A DNA stretch of 64,000 nucleotides from Blattamonas nauphoetae (GCA_033064195.1 JARBJD010000013.1:124001-188000); one strand, 5' to 3'. Counted from the first letter of the stretch, positions 31,316-42,385 are shown. The notes: generated by a model not told the origin, from the letters alone. Made by a program: numbers and translations.

Positions 31316-31671
31316 AATACTGGCAATGTCTTCAGGTAAATTCTGTAGGGATAATGTATTCCTACGTTAAAACGAAACCAATAAGCGAAGCTGAAAAACA
31401 CCATTCTACTAACACCGATTCCGAATTGGGCACTCTCGACTCTTTCATCCAGGCACAGAAGGATCTCCAAATCCAGCCTCGAATAAATTGAAATCCAGGA
31501 CTTGAAGATGCTGTGGTGGACAGCCGGCTCGATCTGATCGCTGGCTCCCAGACCTGACAAAACTTCTCTCCTCTTCTCAAATTCGAACGGATTCAACATC
31601 ATCATAGGTCGGCGCGATTTTTGATGATTCCTCCTCTGAGAGTTCATCTCTGTTTTAAGGTCTTTCTTCAC
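31282..31671 (-). CDS. Unrecognised minus-strand frame
   Basis: A 129-codon open frame with moderate helical character (SIFKSWISIYSRLDLEILLC). No domain, no neighbour with related function, and no copy elsewhere in the window. It may be chance. Confidence 0.2.
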   Translation of the reverse strand: MKKDLKTEMNSQRRNHQKSRRPMMMLNPFEFEKRREVLSGLGASDQIEPAVHHSIFKSWISIYSRLDLEILLCLDERVESAQFGIGVSRMVFFSFAYWFRFNVGIHYPYRIYLKTLPVFYRLFLFCTSQ

Positions 31672-31794
31672 TTGAATTTCATGTCTTATGGACAGTCTTT
31701 CATTAGGTTCTCATTCTCATCTTTCTTTATTCTTCTTGCTCTCCACATTGGACGAAACATCACCTTTTGCAATTTTACGATGTAGTGCGTCAAA

Positions 31795-33235
31795 AACCCG
31801 GACGTTTTTTTTTCAATTTCGGTCCCACAGACTCAATTTCTCCTAACCTTCCTTTCTTGTAGCCCACTTTTTTTCGAAATGTTTGTCTCGACTCCAACTA
31901 TCCATCGAGGTAGAAAGTGAACCTCCAAAATAGGATCCCTGGCAGGAGGAGCCTCTTTAAGAGACGTTTTTTTGGCCCCCCAAAAAATGAGTCCTTAATA
32001 TTTAAGCTTAGGGTACGACAAATTCATGACCTCATATCTCTGCGCCTGTTCAAGATTTTTCTTTTTCGATTCATTTCTGGTGGTTTGGGATGTTAATCTC
32101 TCGAAATGACAAGTCTTTTGAACAAAAACACAGTCAGGGATTCGAATTTGCCCCGACTCGCGATTTGAGTCGGGGAGTCGGGGTTGGCCATTCGGGGCGT
32201 CGGGGGAGCATAGTCATAAAAATGTTCCCTCGTCGTGAGGTTCAACTCATCTCTTTCTCTACCATTCCAAATTTCAGAGTTTACTCCATTTCACTTCAAC
32301 ATCTCTTTTTCAACAGTTTTAGACGAATTGTTTTTCTGAGCTAAACCAACCAAAGTGGAGTGATTATTGTTCAAGAATGTTCGAACTATCTCTTTCACGA
32401 AAAAAAATCCAATGACTCTCTTATTCGATTCAGAAACTTCTATTCATGGTGAAAATCACCACTGTTTTTCAAGTGGGAGCGTATTCTGGATTCAACATGA
32501 TATGAGAGACACAAGCCAATCACCGAAAAGAAATTCTCGCTTTATCACCGTTTTAGACGATCGAAACACCAATTGTCATCTGAAGAACACAAACCAGCAC
32601 AAGTTTCTCAGATCGAGAGAACGGTTGAAAATTACACACATCCATCTTATAGCCGATGGAATCGGGCTATCAGACATGGTTTGACGTCCAGTCAGATTTT
32701 TTCTCTTCATTGATCCGTATTAATCAGGATCTTGCTGCATCCTTGATCGTGTCGAGTTTTTTCTTTGAATTAGATGCTAGTACTTCATTTCATTCACAAT
32801 TAATTACAATATGTTTTCTTTTATCAAAAATCACGAAATGATGATGATTAAACTCCTACATCTTGTCGGGGCAAATTCAAATCCCTGATCACAGTTCAGG
32901 TGGCTCTGGGCAAAAAAAGGAGAAAAAAACTGATTTCCCTGTAATTTATGCTTCGGATCTCGAAAACTTGTTTTGATCATCTGGGTCAGAGTTTTTGACA
33001 TCAATCAAAATGACGAAGACTAACATTCAAAACCAATTTCCTCTCATGGATGAGAAATGGATCGACCTTTCTTCAGAATTTGTGCATGACATGATTGAAC
33101 AGTCTTATCGAGATCATTGATCAAGCCGTGATAAGAAGGTCCAACTGTTTATTTTGTACGGGACCGTCGAACTTATGAATGATCTCAATACTTCTGACCT
33201 ATATCTCCACAACCAGACATAGTTCGGACGACAAC
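31795..33235. mobile_element. Older relative of the foldback element, split by a hAT MITE
   Basis: 31880-31950 matches the foldback arm (TCCAACTATCCATCGAGGTA and the following CCTCCAAAATAGGATCC), and 32040-32115 matches the inner arm (TGTTCAAGATTTTTCTTT, then TGGGATGTT). Beyond the MITE, 32945-32975 and 33200-33230 match the central part of the foldback element in inverse orientation (GAAAACTTGTTTTGATCAT; ATCTCCACAACCAGACATAG). Divergence is clearly higher than between the two arms at 34 kb. Confidence 0.5.
32135..32887. mobile_element. hAT-type MITE, 753 bp
   Basis: Terminal inverted repeats of 23 bp with one mismatch, starting CAGGGATTCGAATTTGCC on the left and its inverse on the right (32865-32887). 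The flanks are AACACAGT (32127-32134) and ATCACAGT (32888-32895), an 8-bp duplication with one difference. No coding for a transposase. Ends of the CAGGG type match the two larger hAT elements in the window. Confidence 0.8.
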
Positions 33236-33239
33236 TTTT

Positions 33240-33980
33240 TTTTCTTCTCATTTTTTCAGCTTTAATCCTTTTTTTCATTTACTCTTTATTCACCCAGTGT
33301 CACCACTTGAATTGTCTTAACTAACAAAAATTAGGAAAACAATGAAAAATGGGGGAGATCGATGTGAAATGGTGATGGACGACAGATCAAGATACTTGTA
33401 GTGGCATGATCGACCCTTATATCCACTTTTTATTCAATTCAATTAGCCCTAACTTTTATCACTTGTGACAAAGTTTTAGGAACAAGAACAAAACAACTAT
33501 AAATTAAAGTAGTTATGACGTGTTTTATGAGAATTGACCAAAGTTGTCAAATGGAAATCCAATTGGCCAATTCGATCAACCCCCAGAATTGGACTTTTTC
33601 CAACTCTGATTCTCCCTCATCGCCATCTCCATCCAATTCGAACGGGCATCGAGTTGCCCTCAATCCTTCCCACAATTGCACATGTAACAAAAAGTCAGAA
33701 TGAAGGAATATGGATTCAAGATGATAATATCATCGAAATGAAAAAAATGCAAAAGTTCATGAAGTGGGCAGTCATAGAAGAATTCGTGTTCGTGGACGAT
33801 CAAGCCGTATTGTAACTTCAAGGCAATGACATACTATGCAGGATCAACAACATCTCCAGAAAGCTGATGATGCCGATGATCAGTCAGATCGATACTTTCA
33901 TGAAATGAACATGATTCTGGCGGTAAATCATATATATCACCGCCATTCTCAGGGTTTTCCAACTTAAACATGTCCATAGC
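33240..33980. other. AT-rich stretch, no clear gene
   Basis: Short frames at 33515-33703 and 33534-33815 overlap each other and show no domain. Nothing repeated was seen. Confidence 0.3.
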
Positions 33981-33985
33981 ACAAG

Positions 33986-35031
33986 ATAGTAGTAAGAGAA
34001 CCCGGGGTGAAAACCCCCTTTTTTGGACCCCTCTTTCAGTCCATCACAAATTTCTCGGAACCCAAAATTTTTTTGGTCCCACTTTTTTTTTCCAAAATGT
34101 TTGTCTCAACTCCAACTATCCATCGCGGTAGAAATCGAACCTCCAAAATAGGATCCTGGGCCGGGGGTGCCTATTTTGGAACCATATTTTGGCCTATTTT
34201 TGACCCATTTTTGGCTCCTAAATAAGAGGTCCTTAACATTTAAGCCTTGAAGATCCAATCTTCACGACCACTTTTCTCCACGCTTGTTCAAGATTTTTCT
34301 TTCTCGTTTCATTTCTGGTTGTTTGGGATGTTGTTCTCTCGAAATAACGAATATTTGAAAAATAAAATATTCTGGGGAGAGAGGAGTTTGGGGAGATTCT
34401 GAGAATACCAGGAAAAAATCCAAAAACTCCAAAATAGGAGATCTTCGAAAATTCTCATAATTTTCAGAAAAAGTCACAATCCAACAAAACATCCATATTG
34501 GTGAAAACTTCATGTCGGAACTATGTCTGGTTGTGGAGATATGATCAAAACAAGTTTTCAAGATCCTAAGCTTATAATTCAGGGAACTCAGTTTTTGACA
34601 GTAAATTTGCACCCAGGTCCCCCCAGAATAGTTTATTTTTCAAATATTCGTTATTTCGAGAGAACAACATCCCAAACAACCAGAAATGAAACGAGAAAGA
34701 AAAATCTTGAACAGGCGTGGAGAAAAGTGGTCGCGAAGATTGGATCTTCAAGGCTTAAATGTTAAGGACCTCTTATTTAGGAGCCAAAAATGGGTCAAAA
34801 ATAGGCCAAAATATGGTTCCAAAATAGGCACCCCCGGCCCAGGATCCTATTTTGGAGGTTCGATTTCTACCGCGATGGATAGTTGGAGTTGAGACAAACA
34901 TTTTGGAAAAAAAAAGTGGGACCAAAAAAATTTTGGGTTCCGAGAAATTTGTGATGGACTGAAAGAGGGGTCCAAAAAAGGGGGTTTTCACCCCGGGTTA
35001 TTTTACCCTCGCCGGGATATTCTACTACTAT
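33986..35031. mobile_element. Foldback element, 1.05 kb with ~400-bp inverted arms
   Basis: The arms run from about 33986 to 34382 and 34617 to 35031. They are nearly identical, so the same 72-codon frame appears on both strands (34007-34225 plus, 34773-34991 minus). About 230 bases of unique centre separate them. The outermost bases ATAGTAGTA and TACTACTAT are complementary, and the flanks carry ACAAG on both sides (33981-33985 and 35032-35036), a possible 5-bp duplication. The right arm has about 24 extra bases near its outer end. No protein gene inside. Confidence 0.75.
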
Positions 35032-35039
35032 ACAAGCGA

Positions 35040-36040
35040 GGTAGGAATCGAATCAAAGACTCAATTGAAATCCTCAAAGGATCGATCCCATGGTGAGCAA
35101 CCTGTGTTCCGAGAATTCATCAATACTTATAGATGTGTCATTAACCCGGTCCGTGTCAACAACCTGGAACCTGGGGCTGAAACAAACCGTTTTGGTCAGA
35201 CTGAGAAAAAAAACTATTTTAGATTTTTCTATCTTGGCAAATCGGAGAAAACCTCAAAATCCTGTCTACAGCAGGAATTCACACTTCTCTCTCCCGCCCG
35301 CATCTCCACACTTCTCGCTCCAGTATCTTCACACTTGACTCTCACCTGCATCTTCACACTTCTCTATCCCGCCCGCATCTTCACAAGTGACTCTCACCCG
35401 ATCCGTCACCTTGCCCGAATCGCTTACATTTGTCCGCTGACCTCCTTCGCGTCCCTCTCTTCTCACATTCAAATCGTGTCCCACTCCACTTTCGCACGCA
35501 TCGTCCCGTGTATCTCCTTCACCAACATCGCTTTCGCCGCCTTCATTGCACAGCACACTCACAAACAGAACTGACTGTCGTGTGATCAGGCATTTATCTC
35601 GACACTCTCATTGCGCATCACCTGTCCGGAACAACAGAGAAGAAATGAATCATCTGCATAAAAACAGGAGAACGAAGAGTTGGGACTCAATGAAGTCACA
35701 TCGATATCAATTCATTCTGTTTACATCATTTTGACAGGTTTAAGAGATCACAAAAAGCAGACAAAATTGTCGAAAACGTGTTGTATTGCGATTGTCTTTG
35801 ATATTTTCTCACTGATTTTGTTCAACGAAGCGAATGAAGCATAAAAAAAACGAAGAGTGAGTCTGGTGATCGTGTGGGGTTTTGGGAAATAAGAGATATC
35901 TGAAAGACGGAAGAGCACTGTGAGATAATAAAAGTGAATTAAACATGAGAGATGAAGTGAATATGTGAAAAAAACAATGAAAAATTGTTGAGAATTGATC
36001 TCAGTCAAAATTTGGGCACTGACATCAATTGATGTCAATT
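35040..36040. other. Low-complexity stretch without a supported gene
   Basis: 35275-35400 has imperfect copies of a CTCTCCCGCCCGCATCT/TCACACTT unit. The open frame across it (35065-35574) is compositionally odd and probably reflects the repeat. The rest is AT-rich with no convincing coding. Confidence 0.3.
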
Positions 36041-36150
36041 TTACCTGTTTTGATGGGACTTCTCAGACTCCTGCGCATTCCGATGATGGCGAGGGCTAGC
36101 ACAAGCATGCCGACGATGGTGAGGGAGAGCACGCGGATCTTCGAAACAGG
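36041..36150 (-). other. Possible isolated exon with one membrane span
   Basis: On the minus strand this stretch reads IRVLSLTIVGMLVLALAIIG followed by a basic MRRSLRSP, a typical single membrane span. It is GC-richer than its surroundings and bounded by an AG on the 5' side and GTAAAA on the 3' side. It could be one exon of a host gene or a leftover fragment. No partner exon found. Confidence 0.25.
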
Positions 36151-36159
36151 AAAGAACGG

Positions 36160-37330
36160 AAAAACAATGATTTGAACAGGAAGTCGAGCAAAAACAGAAA
36201 GTAGACATCTTTACCACATCATTTACACCAGTTCATGATACTTTTAAGACAGAAATAGTTTTGTTTCGTACAAAAACACCGAAACGATAAAATGTGTGTG
36301 TTGAAAACAACTATCCACAGTTGTATGCCTAAAATCTCATGAACAACGTTGCGTCAAGGGAAAATGATCGTGGTCGAATAGAAGCCAGATTGCCGGATGA
36401 ATAGGGGAGTTGTTCCAAGAAAACCAGGATTTTCCTTGCAACACGGGAAATATGATGAGTATTGTCGTAAGACACGCCAAACCTTTATCAACTGCTCTAA
36501 AGAGCATCTATGCAAGGGTACTGAATTTATCGAAGCTAACTCCAGAAATTGGAGGCAAATATTGTGAATGAACAAGGTTCAAAACACACACACTGTACAT
36601 CACGAGAACACAGCATTCTCATCTCTATTTCGTATTCGATGCATTGAGAGGTCATACCCAGATCATTGTTTTGGCTAGAACATTCTCCGATCAACAGATT
36701 AATCTCAGAGACGATCAACACATTGTTTGTGCTTGATCTATCACGAAGAGAAAGGCTGGTGAATTATAGTGAGAATTGGGAAAACGACAACTAAATAAGT
36801 CAGAAGTGGAAACTTAAATTGAAAGAATATCCTCCACATTACAGTATTTTTCTGCTTTTCATACAGAGTCCGAACGTGCGACGACTCCGAGACCGCTTGG
36901 ATGGGAGGGAAACGTCACGGAGATGCGAGAATGGGGCTAGAGTGAGAGTTCAAGCGAAATGAGTGGATCTTGGAGAGTTTATCGTTCCGCATGCATAGTC
37001 ACGTCCTTTGAATGATGTAGTGAAATTCTGTCATCCACTGTCCGAACTGGTCAACTGGTTCGATGACATCATCATCTGAGAGGCGTTAATCACCAATATT
37101 TGAAATTTTCAGGATCAGCGATATCAGAGAAATGAGTTGGCTTATCGGAACAAGAGATTAAAAGAATGATACGATTCAACAATCATTCGCTCGGCTCAAC
37201 GTCGGTTTGGTGGAATACAGAATAAGGATGCATCCAATGTTCAATTAGACCTGATCCATCGTGGGAAATGTGGGAATTTGGCGTGGTATCGGTTTTTTGA
37301 GGTTGTCTGAAGCCATTTTTGAGCACACAG
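36160..37330. other. Stretch with no supported gene
   Basis: Only short minus-strand frames (36354-36575, 36536-36721) without domain or composition support. Confidence 0.3.
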
Positions 37331-37331
37331 A

Positions 37332-37649
37332 ATGGTCCAAGAAGAAAGCATAAATTGGATAAATAAAACGGAGAAAGAGCACACAGAGCCGGATTTATGG
37401 TTCAACACAGTATTGGATGCAATGTCGACAGGTGTTCCAGTTAGGTTCAATCCTGTGTATGAAATGAATCCCTTAACAGAAATGAATCCATTTTCGACGA
37501 TTATCACGAAACTCAAAGCAGTCTTGCATGCCTTTTTCTCTCTTTTATTGAACACTGACGTAGATTACCTCGTTCACAAACAGTCCCTCATGAAACTGAC
37601 GTCGTTGGACATGAGATCAATGAAACACATCCCCCTCCTCTGGATCTGA
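37332..37649 (+). CDS. Unrecognised small frame upstream of the transposase-OTU gene
   Basis: A 105-codon frame with a plausible amphipathic middle (PFSTIITKLKAVLHAFFSLL). It lies 190 bases before the transposase gene on the same strand. No domain recognised. It could belong to the same element. Confidence 0.25.
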   Translation: MVQEESINWINKTEKEHTEPDLWFNTVLDAMSTGVPVRFNPVYEMNPLTEMNPFSTIITKLKAVLHAFFSLLLNTDVDYLVHKQSLMKLTSLDMRSMKHIPLLWI

Positions 37650-37839
37650 GTTGCGAAGAAAACAGAACACAACCAGCTGACCTTAAAAGGATCATTCGTC
37701 TGTAATCCCTTGTTGAAACTGATTTTTCCATTTCTTTTCCCGCAAATTGATGTTCCTTGTCCTCCCAAAAAAATACCATTTCTTCAAATTTTTGCATTCG
37801 TGAATCGTTTCGTTCGCTCCATTACCATCTGAAAAGTAC

Positions 37840-39681
37840 ATGAATTCGATTGAACTGGAAATGCAAACCAATACACCTGAAAGGGCCCTCCAATTTGCAC
37901 TTGAAGTCGGACTCCTTCCAAACTCCGTCGTCTGCCCGAGTTGCGGCAAAAATAGAACAAATCATACCTCACCAAACGCAACAACAACCACAAGACGCTT
38001 TGAATGCGCCAACGGGCATCCCCGTGTGGCGATCGCAATGTTTGATCAAACCACACTAAAAGGATCAAAACTCCAACTGGCTCAAATTATCAAAATTTTG
38101 CACTGCTTTTGGCTAGGGAACTCGATAAAAGTTACTCAAGCTGAAACAAAGTGTTCAAAAGCTACAGTCTCTGAATGGTACAAGAAAGCAAGAACAGTCT
38201 GCTTGTTACATTCAATCAACAACACGGTCAAGATTGGAGGTCCGGGCATTGTCGTGGAAGTGGATGAAATGCTCATGATCAAATCAAAGAGTTTCCGAGG
38301 GAAAGAATACACAGGATACTGGATGATTGGTGGTGCTGTCAAGAATCAGCCGGATCAATTCTTCTTCGAGATGGTCGATTCCAGAACACAATCGTCCACG
38401 AAGGATGTGATCATGCGTCATATTGAACCAGGTTCAATCATCAACACTGATGGATGGAGTGGATACGATTGGATCGGCACTGACAAATCACAAACATTCA
38501 CCAGACAGAAAGTGATTCACAAACACAATGAATGGGTTGGACCTGACGGTGCCACAACCAATCACATCGAAGCGAAATGGCGCATGGTCCGCCATTCAAT
38601 CCCCGAATTCGGTACTCCTCGCTGGTATCACCCCCATCCCATTGCTGAACACGAGTACAAGAGAAGCAATGTCAGCTTCAGAGAATTTCTCCATGAATGT
38701 GGAAAAGTCACTGGTGAAATGATAGACCACATGGCACAACAACTCGAAGCCGAGAAAGAAGAAACCGCCAAGATGCTCGCAATCAACGCTGAAGCGAGAG
38801 CCTTGAATGCCGAGAAATTCCAACAGCAGAGAGAGAACTCGGAACAATACCACAAACGGCGAATGAAGGTGATTGAAGGGCAGCGAAACAAGGCAGAAAA
38901 GAAACTCACATCTGCAAAGAGCCAGAAAGAAAAAAGGGATGCAAAGAAGAAGCAAAACGGGAAAGACAGGAACGAGCAAATCCAAGAATCCGATATCGAC
39001 GAGCCTGTCGAAAAAAGAAAAAGAACAGAATCAACGAGAGAACGGAGGAAAATTCACAATCCCGATTTCATCTATGAAAAAAGTGAAAAAAGGACAAGAA
39101 GAAAACGAACCACTTCCAACAATCCAAGTCTGACATCTCTTGGTCAAAATGGAGAAACAGAACTGGCATTTCCACGATTGGAGGATCCTCCAATTCCCGC
39201 TGTCAAGGACACTCGATCCACAATCAATTCTGATTTTCATGTATTGAAGGAGAGGTTCCCCGACAACCCGATCTGGGACGTGCAACGAGATGGGAACTGT
39301 TGGATCTGGGCCATTCTTGTGCAGCTCGTCAAGAATGGTGGTTCTGAGTTTTCCCCAAAGTCCAGAGATGACTATCTCGCGTGCATGCTTCAGATTCGAG
39401 AAAGAACAGTTGGAACTCTCATCAATCAAAAAGACCTATTCAAAGACGCACTGGCGGATCTGGGACGGCAAATTGAATGGGATGACTTTCTCGAGCGGAC
39501 CAGAACAAGTGGAAAAGATGGAGGGCCAATTGAATTGAAAGCATTAGTCATGACCCTCGATTTGACTATCACGGTCAAAAATGCCAGAAACAGGCAGAGA
39601 ATCATTATCGGGAACGGCGAAATCGACGTTCATGTTGGGTATTTCGGTTGGATGCATTACGTGGCCATCCTTGATAATTAA
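37840..39681 (+). CDS. IS1595/ISXO2-type (Merlin-related) transposase fused to an OTU-like cysteine protease
   Basis: An uninterrupted 613-residue protein. A zinc ribbon lies near residues 32-57 (CPSCGK ... FECANGHP). A helix-turn-helix is plausible near 85-110. The DDE core has VVEVDEMLM (about 139-147), INTDGWSGYDW (about 200-210) and TNHIEAKWRMVR (about 241-252), followed by a domain-closing stretch typical of the ISXO2-like family. Residues 300-430 are a long Lys/Glu/Gln coiled coil with basic patches. The end is OTU-like: RDGNCWIWAI (about 484-493) with the Asp-Gly-Asn-Cys nucleophile motif and WMHYVAIL near the terminus supplying the His. OTU enzymes remove ubiquitin. The frame is fully open, so the gene may be active. 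No ends or target duplication were found. Confidence 0.85.
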   Translation: MNSIELEMQTNTPERALQFALEVGLLPNSVVCPSCGKNRTNHTSPNATTTTRRFECANGHPRVAIAMFDQTTLKGSKLQLAQIIKILHCFWLGNSIKVTQAETKCSKATVSEWYKKARTVCLLHSINNTVKIGGPGIVVEVDEMLMIKSKSFRGKEYTGYWMIGGAVKNQPDQFFFEMVDSRTQSSTKDVIMRHIEPGSIINTDGWSGYDWIGTDKSQTFTRQKVIHKHNEWVGPDGATTNHIEAKWRMVRHSIPEFGTPRWYHPHPIAEHEYKRSNVSFREFLHECGKVTGEMIDHMAQQLEAEKEETAKMLAINAEARALNAEKFQQQRENSEQYHKRRMKVIEGQRNKAEKKLTSAKSQKEKRDAKKKQNGKDRNEQIQESDIDEPVEKRKRTESTRERRKIHNPDFIYEKSEKRTRRKRTTSNNPSLTSLGQNGETELAFPRLEDPPIPAVKDTRSTINSDFHVLKERFPDNPIWDVQRDGNCWIWAILVQLVKNGGSEFSPKSRDDYLACMLQIRERTVGTLINQKDLFKDALADLGRQIEWDDFLERTRTSGKDGGPIELKALVMTLDLTITVKNARNRQRIIIGNGEIDVHVGYFGWMHYVAILDN

Positions 39682-39770
39682 ACTATCACCTCACCAGAAA
39701 AACTATCTTCTTTTTTTTGGAAAAAATCCAAAATAATACGTGGATTCAGTTGAGAGGTACAGTTCGACTA

Positions 39771-39955
39771 GTTCTGAATTGCATTTTAATTTTTCTGAAA
39801 TATATGTAAATTTTTCAGAAATGAACATAATTGTTCGGAAATGTACTTTTATTTTTTTGAAATGAAATGATTGTTCAGAGATGAACATGACTTTTGCGTA
39901 AAAAAACAGTGATTTGTCTGAAAAGAACACAACTTTGTCAGAAATGAATGATCTT
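39771..39955 (+). repeat. Degenerate ~20-bp tandem array (TTCAGAAATGAACAT type)
   Basis: About eight units of 18-22 bases, each containing a form of TTCTGAAATG or TTCAGAGATGAACATG. It begins 90 bases after the transposase-OTU stop codon. A shorter array of similar units lies at 41577-41660. Confidence 0.6.
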
Positions 39956-40211
39956 AAAAGTTGTCCAGAAGCAGTTTAAAAACCATATTCAGTCGTCTGA
40001 AAAATGAAAAAAGGTTGATCGGACCCTTAAATTGTGAACAAAAAACTTAATCATTACCAAATGTGATATCAGATGATAAACGGAGAAGAATCTTATGGAA
40101 AATCATCGCGAAGTTTCATGGAACGCTCCATTTCTTCCATCGACGATGAATCTGAGACTGACGAGTCTCAAAACTTACCCATCACCGAAATCCAAACACA
40201 ATACCAATCTC

Positions 40212-40290
40212 CAGGGTTCATTCATTGATCTCACAGATCTCACGCTTTTTGGATCTCACCATATTTCTACAATATAGAAAACTTCCATTT
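40212..40290 (+). mobile_element. hAT terminus related to the left end at 18413
   Basis: CAGGGTTCATTCATTGATCT, then CTCACGCTTTTTGGATC, corresponds to the first 60 bases of the hAT at 18413. I could not identify the matching far end, so this may be a solo end or a rearranged copy. The segment shared with the 18413 element (40709-40976) lies 420 bases further on. Confidence 0.5.
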
Positions 40291-40708
40291 TAGCTCCACA
40301 TCACAATTTGCATATAAGAGCAAATGAGTTTTTTTTGTAATAGTTAATCAATCAGTGATGAGAAAATAGACACAAATGATTCTCGCTCACAACTCACCAC
40401 AGAAACGTAGATGAACAAGGATTCGACATTCTGATGATCAGTCGAGTGAAGAAAGTGCTATGCGAAGCGAAATAACGCGGAATAAGTGGTTGATGCTTGA
40501 TACATTTGATTTGAAGATGATCGATCTGAACGGCATTGTGTGCTTCGATTGTCATTGATGTCTTGAATGATGGAGATAGCACACAAGAATAAAGAGTCTC
40601 CAACTATTTGTGTTATCTAAGTCGATACCACCGAAAAATAGTGAAGAATAATGGTGGATGTTTGAAGTCCATTATTTCTCTGATTGTCTGCTTTATCTCT
40701 AGGATGAG

Positions 40709-40976
40709 CACACTTCTGATAGTGTCAGATCAAAATGCCAAATCATGGGATCAATTGACCTCAGGGTTTGTTGTGGGGCCGAAGAATAAATGTCAAAATC
40801 CTCAACTGTTTATGATGAGAGACCACTTTTTTCCGATTCATTTCACTGCCTATTGATGAAAATGACATATTTTTATTGAGAATTGTGAAGATGAAGTGAG
40901 CTATCAGAAGATATTTGCGTTTGAAAGATCAATCTTCGGTGAGATCAGTGAGATCAGTCTCTAATGTGTGAGGATG
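40709..40976 (+). repeat. Inverted copy of 20905-21171
   Basis: Near-identical over about 267 bp to part of the PbH1-carrying hAT, in opposite orientation. Similarity stops at AGGATGAG on the right and before CACACTTC on the left. Confidence 0.8.
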
Positions 40977-40979
40977 AGA

Positions 40980-41576
40980 CGTCCAAGGAAAAAGAGAGCG
41001 CTGACGGAAGCGGATAATGTCAGGGAGGATCACACGCGAAAATGGGATATGAGCAGTCTCTGATTCAGAAAAATGCTAGAAGGAAGAGTTTGGAGGAAAT
41101 GTATGGCCAAACGGAATGTTGAAGATCGATTGTGTGAATATCACGAATATTGAGGCGAATCTCGAGGATCATTTCTTTTGTCTTTCAATTCAATCACAGG
41201 CATCATCTTTGGCTTTGATCTGTCCACAGATCCCTTCATTTGTAAGATGGAATTGGGACTAGAGAACAGGCGAAATAATGAAAGATGCATACATGTAAGT
41301 TTTGGTGGAGGTTGAGAGGTGGACGGTGTGAACAGATTCAAACTCTCCACACTCTTCTTTTGACACAATCTGGGAGTCGTAATGAAGAGACGATAGCTAG
41401 GAAACATGACTGCAAATTTGCATGTCTCCTGTTCAACTCGGTAGGAGGAAAAGCCACATCGCATTACATTCAATTTCGTCCCAATTCTCCTTTTATCCCA
41501 GAATTCAATCAAATCAACAAGAATTGGACAATATTAAGACAAGGGAGATGGGAGCTAGTTTTCAAATTTTTGTGGC
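40980..41576. other. Stretch with only weak minus-strand coding
   Basis: A frame at 41141-41512 (123 codons, minus) has no recognisable domain. No repeats noticed. Confidence 0.25.
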
Positions 41577-41660
41577 CCATTTCTGAATAATTCAACTTCA
41601 TCTCTGAACAATCTTGCTCAAATCTGAACAATTTCGTTCCTTTCTGAATTTCATTCACTT
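41577..41660 (+). repeat. Degenerate ~20-bp tandem array (TCTGAACAAT type)
   Basis: Four units with a 20-base period: TTCTGAATAATTCAACTTCA, TCTGAACAATCTTGCTCAAA, TCTGAACAATTTCGTTCCTT and TCTGAATTTCATTCACTTCA. They resemble the array at 39771-39955. Confidence 0.6.
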
Positions 41661-41730
41661 CATATCATAGATGTTTCAATAAACCGAACTTTTCATAAAT
41701 CCGTAACATGGGGCTTGAAAAATATATATT

Positions 41731-42200
41731 GGTCAAACTAAGAAAAATAAAATTTGGTTCCGCGCCGAAACCCCTGTGTCGGGAGAAAACCACAAAATAC
41801 CCCCTGTTGCCCGAAAAATAAAATTGTTTCGGCAATATCTCAACAACCAGTGAACCGATTTTGATGAAGTTTTTCACAAAAACGTTTTTTTGGCGAAATG
41901 AACATTTTGAAAAAAATGGAGAAAACATTCTGGATATTTGGGATCATGGAAAAAAACCCATATTTTTCTCGACAAAAAATTCTTAGTAAAAAAATCGGTT
42001 TATTTTTTGAGCAGCTTTTGTCGAGATCTTTACGATCACAATGCATTTTATTTGATTCAAAACGGATGGTTGGTTGTGGAGAAATGAGGGCAAAAAGTTG
42101 AGAAAAATGTGTGGATTCCTAAAGGAAACAGTATTTTGAGGTTTTCTCCCGACACAGGGGTTTCGGCGCGGAACCAAATTTTATTTTTCTTAGTTTGACC
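41731..42200. mobile_element. Inverted-repeat MITE, 470 bp with ~70-bp ends
   Basis: 41731-41800 and 42131-42200 are inverse copies with very few differences, starting GGTCAAACTAAGAAAAATAA. The central 330 bases are AT-rich with no coding. The flanks ATATATATT and CATCTATTT are only roughly alike, so a target duplication is uncertain. Confidence 0.8.
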
Positions 42201-42299
42201 CATCTATTTTTTTCAATCACCATTGTACGGATTTTTGAATATGTACGGATTCTTGACACTACTATCAGAACTCGTCGAGCTGTATCAGGTGTGGATTCA

Positions 42300-42385
42300 G
42301 TCGACCCATACATACAGATCCGTCCCATATATACTGAACACCTTCCCATACATACTGACCCTTCCCATATATTCCGAACTCATGC
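42300..42385 (+). repeat. Short tandem repeats (TTCCCATATATACTGAAC type)
   Basis: Three to four imperfect units of 20-24 bases follow the MITE directly. No coding. Confidence 0.45.

Noticed and set aside
34007-34991. Two 72-codon genes on opposite strands
   Set aside because: They are mirror readings of the two arms of the foldback element.
35065-35574. 169-codon protein gene
   Set aside because: The frame is open because it runs through a repeated CT-rich tract. Overlapping frames on both strands are similarly open, and no domain is seen.
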